DNA from: an uncultured Draconibacterium sp.
GTDB lineage: Bacteria; Bacteroidota; Bacteroidia; Bacteroidales; Prolixibacteraceae
Length of the DNA: 64,000 nt
NCBI RefSeq assembly: GCF_963675585.1
Contig: NZ_OY776414.1
Span: 62,001 to 126,000 of the forward strand
Reading direction: 5' to 3'
Part shown: in pieces, positions 27,111-35,797 of the stretch
How the letters are laid out: every line of letters starts with the position of its first letter
Position numbering within the stretch: the stretch's first letter is position 1
The notes under the pieces: generated by a model
Told to the model about the DNA's origin: nothing
Seen by the model: only the letters and a program-made list of their open reading frames with translations
Database searches by the model: none
Made by a program: the position numbers and the translations under genes

Positions 27111-27938
27111 ATGAAAATTGCACTGTTTGTAAAAGCATTTTTTTGTGCCAGCTTTGGGGCTGCCCAGGCATCTGATTTCTCCGGGAAAAATGAAAAGCCC
27201 CGTGTCATAGTTTTAACAGATATCAGTACCAGTTCTGGTGATCCTGATGATAAACAATCCTTGGTCAGATTCCTGCTTTATGCAAATGAATTTGATGTTG
27301 AGGGGCTGATAGCTACTTCAGCCTGCAGTAGAAGAAACTCTAATCCAACAGGCGAACCGTCACCTGATGAAATTTCAGAGCGGGTAGAAGCGTACGGAAA
27401 GGTTCTTGGAAATATTCGGCTTGATTCAAACGATTATCTCTCTGAAGAGTATTTGCTTGGTATCATTAGAAAAGGGATGTTGACCGGACGCAAACCGGGA
27501 AGTTCTTCAAATGCCAATGGATGGCCTGTTGAAGAAGTTATTGGAGAAGGTAAGGATACGGAAGCTTCAAACCTGATTGTGCAATCACTTCAAAAAAAGG
27601 ATGATCGTCCGTTATGGATTTGTGTTTGGGGTGGACCGATGGATTTGGCTCAGGCTCTATGGAATTTGAGAAAAAGTCATTCCTGGGATGAGTTGCAACA
27701 AATGCTTTCCCGTTTACGGGTTTATGCTTGGGGAAACCAGGAATTGGGCGGTCAGTGGATACGCGATAAATTCCCTGAACTGTTTTACATTAACTCGACT
27801 GGGGGAATTAGTTATAGCATAAATCCATACCTGAACAGTGTAAATTGGCTAAATACCAACATTCGTAAAAACCATGGGCCACTAGGCGAATTGGATAAGA
27901 GTATAATTTTTTCAATGTGTTGTTGTTGTCTTTATTAA
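27111..27938 (+). pseudogene. DUF1593 / Sde0182-type protein, C-terminally truncated
   Basis: The frame extends back to 27024, but the signal peptide begins at 27111 (MKIALFVKAFFCASFGAAQA), so I take that start. The nucleoside-hydrolase-like domain follows: KPRVIVLTDIST, DPDDKQSLVRFLLYANEFDV, LWICVWGGPMDLAQALWNL, FPELFYINSTGG. Homology stops after NHGPLGELDK (about 27900). The frame then ends in unrelated SIIFSMCCCCLY, so the end of the domain and the C-terminal sandwich are missing. In another frame, 27905-28045 reads like another signal peptide (VLLLSLLIKNPSLAQN), suggesting a deletion that fused two genes. Confidence 0.8.
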
Positions 27939-28311
27939 TCAAAAATCCTAGTTTGGCTCAGAATACTTTACATGATCAGAGCTATCAACTTGGTGTCTTG
28001 GGTTCTAATTTTATCAAATTCAATTGTGTGCTAAAGCAAATGAACTACCAATAACGGAAATAAAGATTTCTGTAAAAGAATAAATTTCATTGCTAATATG
28101 ATGGAAGGTAATGACATTAAGAATGTCAACGTTAGTTATTTGTTAAATAGAACTCAACATCCATATTTTTACATGTGAACAGTTTATACAATCTCTTATT
28201 GTGTAATTTTGAAGGATCTTATTAGAACAACAACAATAAATCAATTCTACCGAATCAGCTTCTTCAGGGGCATACTAAGCCCGAATTTCAACTACTATTT
28301 TTGATTTACTT
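27939..28311. other. Intergenic DNA with decayed coding traces
   Basis: No intact gene. The first 100 bases continue the possible second signal peptide described for the truncated DUF1593 gene. The rest is AT-rich with no readable frame. A regulatory dyad lies directly downstream at 28312. Confidence 0.5.
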
Positions 28312-28329
28312 TGAGTTAATTTGAACTCA
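28312..28329. promoter_or_regulatory. Perfect dyad TGAGTT-N6-AACTCA upstream of the Nudix regulator gene
   Basis: TGAGTT (28312-28317), spacer AATTTG, AACTCA (28324-28329). The 6-bp spacer equals that of the dyads inside the 50-bp elements at 28401 and 30494, although the arms differ. It may be a second operator for the regulator encoded at 28468. Confidence 0.4.
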
Positions 28330-28400
28330 TTTTGATAGGTACAGGCCTGTGGAAAGACTTTGATATTCATGCGTTAGCAAGTGATCTTGAGTTTAGTTAG

Positions 28401-28450
28401 GGTCAAAATGAATCAAAGATTGTGTTAAATTGGTTTAAAGTGTAATTTTA
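28401..28450 (+). promoter_or_regulatory. 50-bp shared upstream element, copy A (candidate operator)
   Basis: This block ends 17 bp before the Nudix regulator start. It matches 30494-30543 without gaps at 43 of 50 positions. Inside it is the dyad TTAA-N6-TTAA (28425-28438). In copy B the arms are TTGA and TCAA, so the two substitutions preserve the inverted symmetry. This points to a protein-binding site, most simply autoregulation by the regulator. Confidence 0.65.
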
Positions 28451-28467
28451 AAACAGAACTATAAAAG

Positions 28468-29190
28468 ATGGACAAGTTAAATCCACATATTTCTGTTGAT
28501 TGTGTTGTTTTTGCCTATGATTATTCTCAATTGAAAGTGTTGTTAATTGAAATTGAAAAGGTTCAGGAAGTAAATGCAATGCGACATAAACTGAAACTCC
28601 CGGGGAGTCTGATTTATGAACGAGAAGATTTCGATTTGTCTGCCAGGAGAATACTTTATGAGTTAACAGGATTACAGAATATTTACATGCAACAGTTTGG
28701 TGTATTTAGTAATCCTGAAAGATTAAATCCTCCCGAAGATCTTGAATGGGCAAGAATAATAAATCAGAATCAAAGTCTCAGTCGGGTTGTGACAATAGCA
28801 TATTTTGCCCTTATTCAGTTGAAAGATGTAAATAGAACCGCTCAGACGATTTGGTATCCTGTGGATGAGTTACCGGATCTGATTTTCGATCACAATCTTA
28901 TAATAAGAAGATCATTATGCCATTTACGTGAAGAGATGCGTACGAAATCTCTTTGTTTTGAATTATTGCCTAAAAAGTTTACAATCAGGCAGGTTTTTGA
29001 AATATACAGGACTATCTTGGGCATAAACATCGATAAAAGTAATTTCAGGAGAAAACTTAAACACTTTACTTTTCTTGTGCCACTAAAGGAAAAGGAAAAG
29101 TGTGTTAGCCATAAACCAGCACAACTTTATCGATTTGACAGAAGATTATATGAAAAATATGAAAAAGGACGAAAAGAGATAATTTTTTAA
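28468..29190 (+). CDS. Nudix-fold (NrtR/AraR-type) transcriptional regulator
   Basis: This 240-aa protein has an N-terminal Nudix domain (about 8-145; SVDCVVFAYDYSQLKVLLIE, LPGSLIYERED) and a C-terminal winged helix (about 150-230; FTIRQVFEIYRTILG, DKSNFRRKLKH). In the Nudix box the catalytic REUxEE pattern reads RRILYE, so hydrolysis is unlikely and the domain probably senses a ligand. In Bacteroides a regulator of this architecture, AraR, controls arabinose use. Here the gene shares its upstream 50-bp element with the sugar porter at 30656, so it likely controls that cassette. The ligand is inferred to be a sugar or sugar phosphate. Confidence 0.88.
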   Translation: MDKLNPHISVDCVVFAYDYSQLKVLLIEIEKVQEVNAMRHKLKLPGSLIYEREDFDLSARRILYELTGLQNIYMQQFGVFSNPERLNPPEDLEWARIINQNQSLSRVVTIAYFALIQLKDVNRTAQTIWYPVDELPDLIFDHNLIIRRSLCHLREEMRTKSLCFELLPKKFTIRQVFEIYRTILGINIDKSNFRRKLKHFTFLVPLKEKEKCVSHKPAQLYRFDRRLYEKYEKGRKEIIF

Positions 29191-29229
29191 GATTTCAATT
29201 TTTCTGTTTGAAGAAATGAAACCGTCGAC

Positions 29230-29310
29230 TATAGTGTGCATTCGCCGGACACTTTGCACCCCCTTGCCGTAATTATCTGCCCTCCCTCAGACTTTTTTAA
29301 ACTGACCCCA
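29230..29310 (+). repeat. Decayed IS21-type terminal repeats
   Basis: The motifs ACTTTGCACCCCC and ACTGACCCC lie just before the istA remnant. They resemble the tandem terminal repeats (GCTGACCCC) of the complete IS21 element at 53398, and probably mark the left end of this older, deleted copy. Confidence 0.45.
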
Positions 29311-29410
29311 CCTAAGAAGAGAAAAACGTAAAAGAAAACAACACAGTTTTTCCTTCAGTTCAAAGCACTTTTTATTCGCGCATATTTAATTGATAATGGT
29401 TTGATTAGCA

Positions 29411-30073
29411 GTGACGATAACACTATTAATCATGTCTAAAAATTTAATTATTATGAGCAGAGTACGAAAAATTATTGAACTCTTCCACTGTTCAACCGAT
29501 AAGAAAGCGATTGCAAGAAGGTTAAACCTGCCATTAAATACAGTGCGTAGGTACATCTGGCTTTTCCTTGCATCAGGGAAAAGCTATGAAGAATTGATGC
29601 AGATGAATGACACGGAGTTAGAGCGTATGATTATCCAAATGGGTAACAGAAAGCAGGTAACCAAAGAAGAACGTTACCTAAACCTAATCGAATACTTCCC
29701 AAAAGTGGAGAAAGAGGTTAAGAAAACAGTGGTTACGCGGTTTATGGTGTGGGAAAAATACAAAACGCAGCACCCTGATGGTTATGGCAGGTCCCAATTT
29801 AATCGCTACTATGTTATCTGGCACCGGTCTAGGTATCCATCAGCAGTAATTACCCACAAGGCCCAGGCAAAAATGTATGTCGACTGCACCGGTAAGAAAC
29901 TTTACATCGTAGATCCCGAGAAAAATGATGCTATTGAGCTGGAAGTATTTGTAGCGATTCTTGGAGCAAGCCAACTAATTTATTGTGAGGCAAGTTCCAG
30001 TCAGCGGCTATCTCGGCGTGAAAGTTTTCCAGCTCCGAAATCCGACTTTTTAAGCGAGCCATTTCGCGATTGA
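29411..30073 (+). pseudogene. IS21-family IstA transposase, N-terminal remnant
   Basis: Residues 14-195 match an IS21 IstA N-terminus: an HTH (AIARRLNLPLNTVRRYIWLF), then RFMVWEKYKTQHPDGYGRSQ and the start of the DDE domain (AKMYVDCTGKKLYIVDPE, with the first Asp). Homology ends near 29990, before the remaining catalytic residues. The last residues come from unrelated DNA. No istB follows. On the opposite strand, 30164 down to about 30000 reads as a coiled-coil fragment (QQMQETCDEFNREMARLKSR) from another element, so the IS was cut by a second insertion or deletion. Confidence 0.85.
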
Positions 30074-30164
30074 ACTCGTCACAGGTTTCCTGCATCTGCT
30101 GTACAATATATTGGTCATCTTCGTTTTTTCTCCTTTCTTTTTTTAATGTACTGAAGCAATTCAC

Positions 30165-30493
30165 AAGCGGTTGGATGATTGTGGAATGAATTGTGTGAAA
30201 TCAGCTTATTTCGAGGATTTTACCCATTTGTGCGTGATTATATATTCAGCTCCGGCAGCGTCTTAACCATTTTAGTCCCGAAAGATGAATATAATTCAAA
30301 TAATCCTTGCAGACTATGCTTTACTAAATAAAACGACGTATTGCCCAATGAATTTTTCCCAAACTTAATTATTGACGAATATTTCTTTTCATTCAGAATT
30401 TACTTAGGGTATTTGGAGACTGTTTAATTACGCATTTTACTTTCCAAAACTCTTGCCTATCAGTTATTCCCAATAGTTCTTTTTTTTGCTAAA
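30165..30493. other. Intergenic DNA, nothing recognised
   Basis: About 330 bp without a credible frame, between the IS21 remnant and the upstream element of the sugar porter. I see no hairpin or repeat here. Confidence 0.6.
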
Positions 30494-30543
30494 GGTCAAA
30501 ATGAATCGAAGTTTGTGTTGAATTTGATCAAAGTCTAATTTTA
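30494..30543 (+). promoter_or_regulatory. 50-bp shared upstream element, copy B (candidate operator)
   Basis: It matches 28401-28450 at 43 of 50 positions without gaps and contains TTGA-N6-TCAA. It lies 112 bp before the sugar porter gene. The paired changes in both dyad arms relative to copy A support a conserved binding site. Confidence 0.65.
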
Positions 30544-30655
30544 TGTCATTAGTTGTGAGTGAATGAGTTAGTGTGGTGTGTGTTTCCGCCCTGCTGGATT
30601 CATTTAAAATAATTTTTAACAAAAAAAACTAATAAGAGCTAAACTATTTTTAGAT

Positions 30656-32047
30656 ATGAGCGAAAAACCTACAATATATTTTACGAGTATAACCTTAGTT
30701 GCAACACTTGGTGGATTACTTTTTGGTTATGATACTGCGGTAATTTCAGGTGCTGAAAAATCCATTAATAATTATCTGGTTCAGGGCTTGGGACTAAACT
30801 CCTGGATACATGGGGCAACAGTTTCAAGTGCGTTAGTTGGATGTATTATTGGTGGGGCCGTTTCAGGGATTTTTGCTTCCCAAATAGGTCGCAAAAAATC
30901 GTTAATGATTGCTGCATTATTATTTTTTATCTCGGCGTTGGGTTCCGGGCATCCTGAATTCCTCTTTTTTGAAAAGGGCAAGGCTACTTTGGGACTATTA
31001 TACATGTTTAACTTCTACCGTATTATTGGCGGAATTGGAGTAGGGATGGCATCGGCATTGGTACCTATGTATATTGGCGAGATAGCACCTGCAGAACTTC
31101 GTGGGCGACTGGTATCATTAAATCAGTTTGCGATTGTGTTCGGAATGTTGGTGGTATATTTTGTAAACTGGGGAATTATCAATGATCAATCTTTGGAATG
31201 GGTGAATGCCATCGGATGGAGGCGCATGTTTCTTTCCGAAGCCATACCAGCTGGCCTGTTTGGTCTATTATTATTTTTAGTACCTAAGTCACCCCGATAC
31301 CTCGCCTTAAATAATAATGATGAAAAGGCGCTCTCGATTCTTACAAAAATTAACGGTAAAAACGAAGCAAATAAAATTCTAAAAGAGATTAAAGGAACAA
31401 TCGAGCATCATTCCGGTAAATTATTTTCATATGGGAAGTTGGTAATTCTGGTAGGGGTGTTGCTGTCTGTATTTCAACAGTTTGTGGGTATTAATGTGGC
31501 ACTTTACTATGCACCACGCATATTTGAAAGCATGGGAGCGGCAAAAGATGCCTCAATGTTGCAGACCATAGTGATGGGGCTAATAAACGTAATTTTTACG
31601 GTAATTGCAATACTGACAGTTGACAGGTGGGGGCGAAAGCCTTTGCTGATGGTTGGTTCCATTGGTATGGCCATAGGGATGTTTGCTATTGCAGCCTTAT
31701 CTTATTCCGAAATAATAGGTATAAGTACACTGGCTTTTATAATTCTTTACACTGCTTCTTTTATGATGTCGTGGGGGCCAGTTTGCTGGGTTTTGATTTC
31801 TGAAATTTATCCCAATAAAATTCGTGGTCGTGCAGTGGCCATTGCCGTTATGGCACAATGGGGAGCAAATTATTTCATTTCCTCAACCTATCCGGCAATG
31901 ATGGAATTTAGCGGAGCAGCGACCTACAGCTTCTACGGAATAATGAGTGTCCTCTCTTTCTTGTTTGTATGGAAGTTGGTACCCGAAACCAAAAACCGTT
32001 CTCTCGAGGAAATGGAAGAATTGTGGATAACCCAAAAATCAAAATAA
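30656..32047 (+). CDS. MFS sugar porter (xylose/arabinose:H+ symporter type)
   Basis: This 463-aa protein has 12 predicted membrane helices and takes up a monosaccharide across the inner membrane. Sugar-porter signatures are visible: GGLLFGYDTAVISGAE in helix 1, GRKKSLMIAA between helices 2 and 3, PAELRGRLVSLNQFAIVFG, PKSPRYL after helix 6, QQFVGINVALYYAP in helix 7, VDRWGRKPLL, and PVCWVLISEIYPNKIRGRA. The closest relatives in memory are XylE-like xylose symporters. It heads a four-gene set with an isomerase, a kinase and a dehydrogenase, and has the shared regulatory element upstream. Confidence 0.9.
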   Translation: MSEKPTIYFTSITLVATLGGLLFGYDTAVISGAEKSINNYLVQGLGLNSWIHGATVSSALVGCIIGGAVSGIFASQIGRKKSLMIAALLFFISALGSGHPEFLFFEKGKATLGLLYMFNFYRIIGGIGVGMASALVPMYIGEIAPAELRGRLVSLNQFAIVFGMLVVYFVNWGIINDQSLEWVNAIGWRRMFLSEAIPAGLFGLLLFLVPKSPRYLALNNNDEKALSILTKINGKNEANKILKEIKGTIEHHSGKLFSYGKLVILVGVLLSVFQQFVGINVALYYAPRIFESMGAAKDASMLQTIVMGLINVIFTVIAILTVDRWGRKPLLMVGSIGMAIGMFAIAALSYSEIIGISTLAFIILYTASFMMSWGPVCWVLISEIYPNKIRGRAVAIAVMAQWGANYFISSTYPAMMEFSGAATYSFYGIMSVLSFLFVWKLVPETKNRSLEEMEELWITQKSK

Positions 32048-32065
32048 GCCAATATATCAGTGCGT

Positions 32066-32081
32066 ATTCAATTTTTTGAAT
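32066..32081. promoter_or_regulatory. Palindrome ATTCAA-TTTT-TTGAAT between porter and isomerase genes
   Basis: This perfect 6-bp inverted repeat lies 19 bp after the porter stop and 57 bp before the isomerase start. It could be a weak terminator, an mRNA processing hairpin or an operator. The four-base spacer differs from the N6 dyads upstream, so I do not assign it to the same regulator. Confidence 0.35.
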
Positions 32082-32138
32082 TAGACAAATAAAATCAAAG
32101 AATTAAAAATCAAATTTTTAACATTCAAATTAATAATT

Positions 32139-33173
32139 ATGGCAGGAACATTTAAGTTTACATTCGGTCCATGGAACATTCATGAAGGAGCCGATCCTTT
32201 TGGCCCAACGGTAAGAGACAGTATTTCATTTGGTAAAAAACTTGCAGAGTTTAAGAAACTAGGTTTTGAAGGCGTTCAGTTTCATGATGATGATGCAGTG
32301 CCTGATATGAACGAACTTTCTCCCCTGCAAATAATCGGCAAAGCAAAGGAATTGAAAAAAGTGCTGGATGACAACGGATTAGTTGCAGAGTTTGTCGCTC
32401 CACGCCTCTGGGAAGATCCTAGAACGATTGATGGGGGTTACACTTCAAACGATCCAGCATGTAGACAATTTGCTTTAGATAGAAGCAAACGTACTATAGA
32501 CATTGCTAATGCATTGGGAACTGATCTTATTGTACTTTGGCTGGCACGTGAAGGTACATATATCCGAGAAGCTAAAGACAGTAAAGTAGCTACAGAAAGA
32601 ATTGTTGAAGCTATCAATGTAATGCAAGCCTACGATACAAAAGTAAGAATTTGTATTGAGCCAAAACCAAATGAGCCAATGGATCACACTTATATTCCAA
32701 CAACAGGTCATGCCATTGCGCTCTCATTACTTTGTGATGATCCAAAAAGAGTAGGGGTTAATATTGAAAGCGCACATGCTGTATTAGCTGGTCTGGATCC
32801 TTCAGACGAAATGGGTTATGCTTTGGCTTTCGATAAACTATGGACTGTTCACCTTAACGATCAGAACGGATTAAAATTTGACCAGGATAAAACATTCGGC
32901 TCTGTTGATCTTCGTCGTGCTTTTAACCAGGTTCGAATTCTTGACAAACACAATTACGGTCAAAATGGTGAATTTGTAGGCCTTGATGTAAAGGCAATGC
33001 GATCACAAAAAGATGACATAGCTACAAAACATTTGTCAAACAGTAAGGTAATTTTCATGAAACTACTGGAAATCTCTCGCAGTATTGACGAATCATTTAT
33101 AGAAAAATGCAGGCAGGAAAGAGATTATGAAGAACTTGATCTCTATATCATGAAATCCTTGCTTGGATCATAG
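32139..33173 (+). CDS. Xylose-isomerase-type TIM-barrel sugar isomerase
   Basis: This 344-aa cytoplasmic protein resembles the Streptomyces-type (class I) xylose isomerases rather than the 437-aa Bacteroides enzyme. Visible features are FTFGPWNIHEGADPFGP at the start, GVQFHDDD with the catalytic-base His, LWLAREGTY, the metal-binding CIEPKPNEP, and WTVHLNDQNG. It would interconvert an aldose and ketose using divalent metal. It is shorter than the family norm of about 390 aa, mostly at the C-terminus. The neighbouring kinase and polyol dehydrogenase leave the true substrate open: xylose is only one option. Confidence 0.82.
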   Translation: MAGTFKFTFGPWNIHEGADPFGPTVRDSISFGKKLAEFKKLGFEGVQFHDDDAVPDMNELSPLQIIGKAKELKKVLDDNGLVAEFVAPRLWEDPRTIDGGYTSNDPACRQFALDRSKRTIDIANALGTDLIVLWLAREGTYIREAKDSKVATERIVEAINVMQAYDTKVRICIEPKPNEPMDHTYIPTTGHAIALSLLCDDPKRVGVNIESAHAVLAGLDPSDEMGYALAFDKLWTVHLNDQNGLKFDQDKTFGSVDLRRAFNQVRILDKHNYGQNGEFVGLDVKAMRSQKDDIATKHLSNSKVIFMKLLEISRSIDESFIEKCRQERDYEELDLYIMKSLLGS

Positions 33174-33201
33174 TTCGAAATTGTTCTTCTAAATCTTTAC
33201 T

Positions 33202-33231
33202 ATTCAGGCAGAGTATTCACTCTGTCTGAAT
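33202..33231 (+). other. Intercistronic 13-bp hairpin
   Basis: The arms at 33202-33214 and 33219-33231 (ATTCAGGCAGAGT and ACTCTGTCTGAAT) pair over 13 positions with one G-U pair and an ATTC loop. No T-run follows, so it is more likely an RNA-processing or stability element than a terminator. It lies 22 bp before the kinase start. Confidence 0.6.
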
Positions 33232-33253
33232 ACAGATTAATATTTCAACTTAT

Positions 33254-34468
33254 ATGGAAAAAAAGATAATCGTGTCCGGAGTAGGATGCTGTTTGGTAGA
33301 CCTATTGTATAATAACATCAATTTTCAAAGTGAGGAAATTCAACCTTTCCTATCTAAAAGTAGTGGGGATGGTGGATTAAGTCCAGGTAAACTTGTTTTA
33401 TTGGAAGACTTTGAACGTTTTTGTAATAACAATTTACATGATTTTTTCAATGTTATTTTACACGGTCATGAGGCTAATAAAATCAATATTGGTGGTCCAT
33501 CAATTGTTTCACTTATCCATGCTGCTCAGATTACCCAGAATCAAAATTGTGAAATAAGATTTTATGGCCGGGCAGGAATAGATGAAAATGGGGAATACTT
33601 GCAGAAACAACTTGCCCCACTGCCTGTAAAACTTCAAGATTTCAAATTAATTGACAATCGTACACCATCAACTATTGTCTTATCGGATCCTAATTATGAT
33701 AATGGACAAGGTGAGAGGATGTTTATTAACGCAATTGGAGCAGCATGGGAAATGCATGCGAAAGACTTAGATGAAGATTTTTTTAATTCTGAAGTTGTTG
33801 TTTTTGGTGGTACTGCAATAGTTCCAGGTATTCATGATAAGCTTCCATCTCTTTTGAAAAAAGCCAAAGAGAATGGCTGCTTAACCATTATCAATACAGT
33901 TTATGATTTTATAAATGAAAAGAAAAATCCCAATCAAAAATGGACGCTGGGTGAAACCGACTATACTTATGCTTTTACCGATATTCTGATTACTGATGCA
34001 GAAGAAGCATTACGGTTAAGTGGATGTGAGTCTGTGGAGGCAGCTTTTGATTTTTTTATTAAAACAAAAGTAGAAAGCGTAATAATTACAAATGGTTCAA
34101 AAGACATTCACCTCTTTTCTAATGGAGAAGTTTTTAACGTAAAGGGGAAGTTTGTGTTGCCTATTTCAGAGCTTATAAAGCAAGAGCTTAAAATTTCTAA
34201 AAGTGGTGACACAACGGGGTGCGGCGACAATTTCGCGGGTGGATTAATAGGATCTGTAGTAAATCAATTGAGCCTGGGGATTTCAAAACCTGACCTCTTT
34301 GAGGCGTTGGCATGGGCTGTGGTATCTGGTGGTTTTGCTTGCTTTTATATGGGTGGAACTTATTTTGAAGAGAAACCAATGGAGAAACAGAGAAAGATAA
34401 TACCCTATTATAAAGCCTATATAAAGCAATTAGCAAACATAATACAAACTAAAGAAGTTGCAAGATGA
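33254..34468 (+). CDS. PfkB-family carbohydrate kinase
   Basis: This 404-aa cytoplasmic kinase would phosphorylate a sugar with ATP. It has the ribokinase-fold GG motif (KINIGGPSIVSLIHAAQ), FYGRAGIDENGEYL, and the C-terminal PfkB signature KSGDTTGCGDNFAGG, whose Asp is the catalytic base. It is longer than ribokinase (about 310 aa), with an insertion between the N-terminal strands and the GG motif (residues about 20-75) that I do not recognise. Its stop overlaps the next start by four bases (ATGA), which implies translational coupling to the dehydrogenase. Confidence 0.87.
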   Translation: MEKKIIVSGVGCCLVDLLYNNINFQSEEIQPFLSKSSGDGGLSPGKLVLLEDFERFCNNNLHDFFNVILHGHEANKINIGGPSIVSLIHAAQITQNQNCEIRFYGRAGIDENGEYLQKQLAPLPVKLQDFKLIDNRTPSTIVLSDPNYDNGQGERMFINAIGAAWEMHAKDLDEDFFNSEVVVFGGTAIVPGIHDKLPSLLKKAKENGCLTIINTVYDFINEKKNPNQKWTLGETDYTYAFTDILITDAEEALRLSGCESVEAAFDFFIKTKVESVIITNGSKDIHLFSNGEVFNVKGKFVLPISELIKQELKISKSGDTTGCGDNFAGGLIGSVVNQLSLGISKPDLFEALAWAVVSGGFACFYMGGTYFEEKPMEKQRKIIPYYKAYIKQLANIIQTKEVAR

Positions 34469-35709
34469 AGAAGCTAGTATTATTTGGAGCAGGAAAAATC
34501 GGCAGGTCGTTTGTCGGACAACTTTTTGCGCAGTCGGGGTATGAAGTTGTTTTCATTGATATTGATGAAATGGTAATAACAGAATTGAATGCCAAAAGGC
34601 AATATAAGGTTGTAATAAAAAGTAATTCTCCGAATCAGGTCTTACTGGTAAAAAATGTTCGTGGTGTTTTAGGAACGCAAAAAGATAAGGTTGTGTCGGA
34701 ATTAGTTTCGTGCGATTTAGCTGCTGTTTCTGTAGGACAAAGAGGGCTAATGGCTATTATTCCAGTTTTAGCACGAGCTATAACTGAACGGAAAAGAATA
34801 GCAGGAAATCCACTGGACATAATAATCGCAGAAAATATGCGAAATGCCGATGAATTTATTTTTAATGAATTGTCTCAAAATGTTGAAAATGATTTCCCAC
34901 TTAAGGATTGGGTAGGGCTGGTTGAAACAAGCATCGGCAAAATGGTACCTATAATGCCTGATGAAGAGGTGCAAAGAGATCCACTTTTGGTTTATGCCGA
35001 ACCATACAACACCTTAATTCTGGATAAAAAGGCATTCAAAAATCCAATTCCTGAGGTTGAAGGGGTGGCTCCAAAGGATAATATTAAAGCCTGGGTCGAT
35101 CGTAAATCTTATATCCATAATTTTGGACATGCTGCTACTGCTTATGCCGGACACCTCGCTTCTGCAGATGCGGTTTATCTTTCCGAAGTACTAGAAAGTA
35201 AGGCTGTAAAAAAGTTTGTAAGAAGTGCTATGTTGCAAAGTGCCAATATCCTTGTGCAAAAATATCGGGGGGAATTTACTATTGAAGATCTTACCCTGTA
35301 CATAGACGACCTTCTTCATCGTTTCAGTAACAGAGCACTCCGTGATACAGTATTTCGGGTTGGTTGTGACTTGCAGCGTAAATTACACCGTAGCGACAGA
35401 GTCCTGAGCCCTTTATTAGATGGGATAAGAATGAACTTACCGGAAAACAAAATCATGCAAGTATTTGCATATGGTCTTTGTTTTGGACAAAAAGATGAAA
35501 ACGGAAATCGAATAGCTGGCGATAAACATTTTTCCAAAATGCTGTATACTAAAGGGCTCCCATGGGTGCTAACTAATATATGTGGATTGAAACAAGATGA
35601 AGATACTCAATATATTCAGCGGATACTCGCTGCACAATGGAGTCTCTCACCGTTGAAACTTACACTTGGTAACCGATTCGCAAAGAATAATAGATTTCAA
35701 CATGCTTAG
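34465..35709 (+). CDS. Mannitol-dehydrogenase-family NAD(P)-dependent polyol(-phosphate) dehydrogenase
   Basis: This 414-aa protein starts with a Rossmann motif (VLFGAGKIGRSFVGQLFAQ) and an acidic residue ending the second strand (VVFIDID), as in NAD-preferring enzymes. The C-terminal domain has WVDRKSYIHNFGHAATAYAG, which contains the Lys-Asn-His type catalytic group of the family. Relatives include mannitol-1-phosphate 5-dehydrogenase and tagaturonate/fructuronate reductases. It is translationally coupled to the PfkB kinase, so the dehydrogenase probably acts on the kinase product or its precursor. The exact sugar cannot be told. Confidence 0.85.
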   Translation: MKKLVLFGAGKIGRSFVGQLFAQSGYEVVFIDIDEMVITELNAKRQYKVVIKSNSPNQVLLVKNVRGVLGTQKDKVVSELVSCDLAAVSVGQRGLMAIIPVLARAITERKRIAGNPLDIIIAENMRNADEFIFNELSQNVENDFPLKDWVGLVETSIGKMVPIMPDEEVQRDPLLVYAEPYNTLILDKKAFKNPIPEVEGVAPKDNIKAWVDRKSYIHNFGHAATAYAGHLASADAVYLSEVLESKAVKKFVRSAMLQSANILVQKYRGEFTIEDLTLYIDDLLHRFSNRALRDTVFRVGCDLQRKLHRSDRVLSPLLDGIRMNLPENKIMQVFAYGLCFGQKDENGNRIAGDKHFSKMLYTKGLPWVLTNICGLKQDEDTQYIQRILAAQWSLSPLKLTLGNRFAKNNRFQHA

Positions 35710-35797
35710 GCTTAATTGTAGTGAAAGTGACGCTTCATCTAAATCAGATAGTGGCATTTTAAAAAATGACTTTAATGAAATTGGAAGTTTAAGAACC

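Noticed and set aside
33202-33231. Riboswitch before the kinase gene
   Set aside because: A single simple hairpin; no conserved aptamer elements seen.
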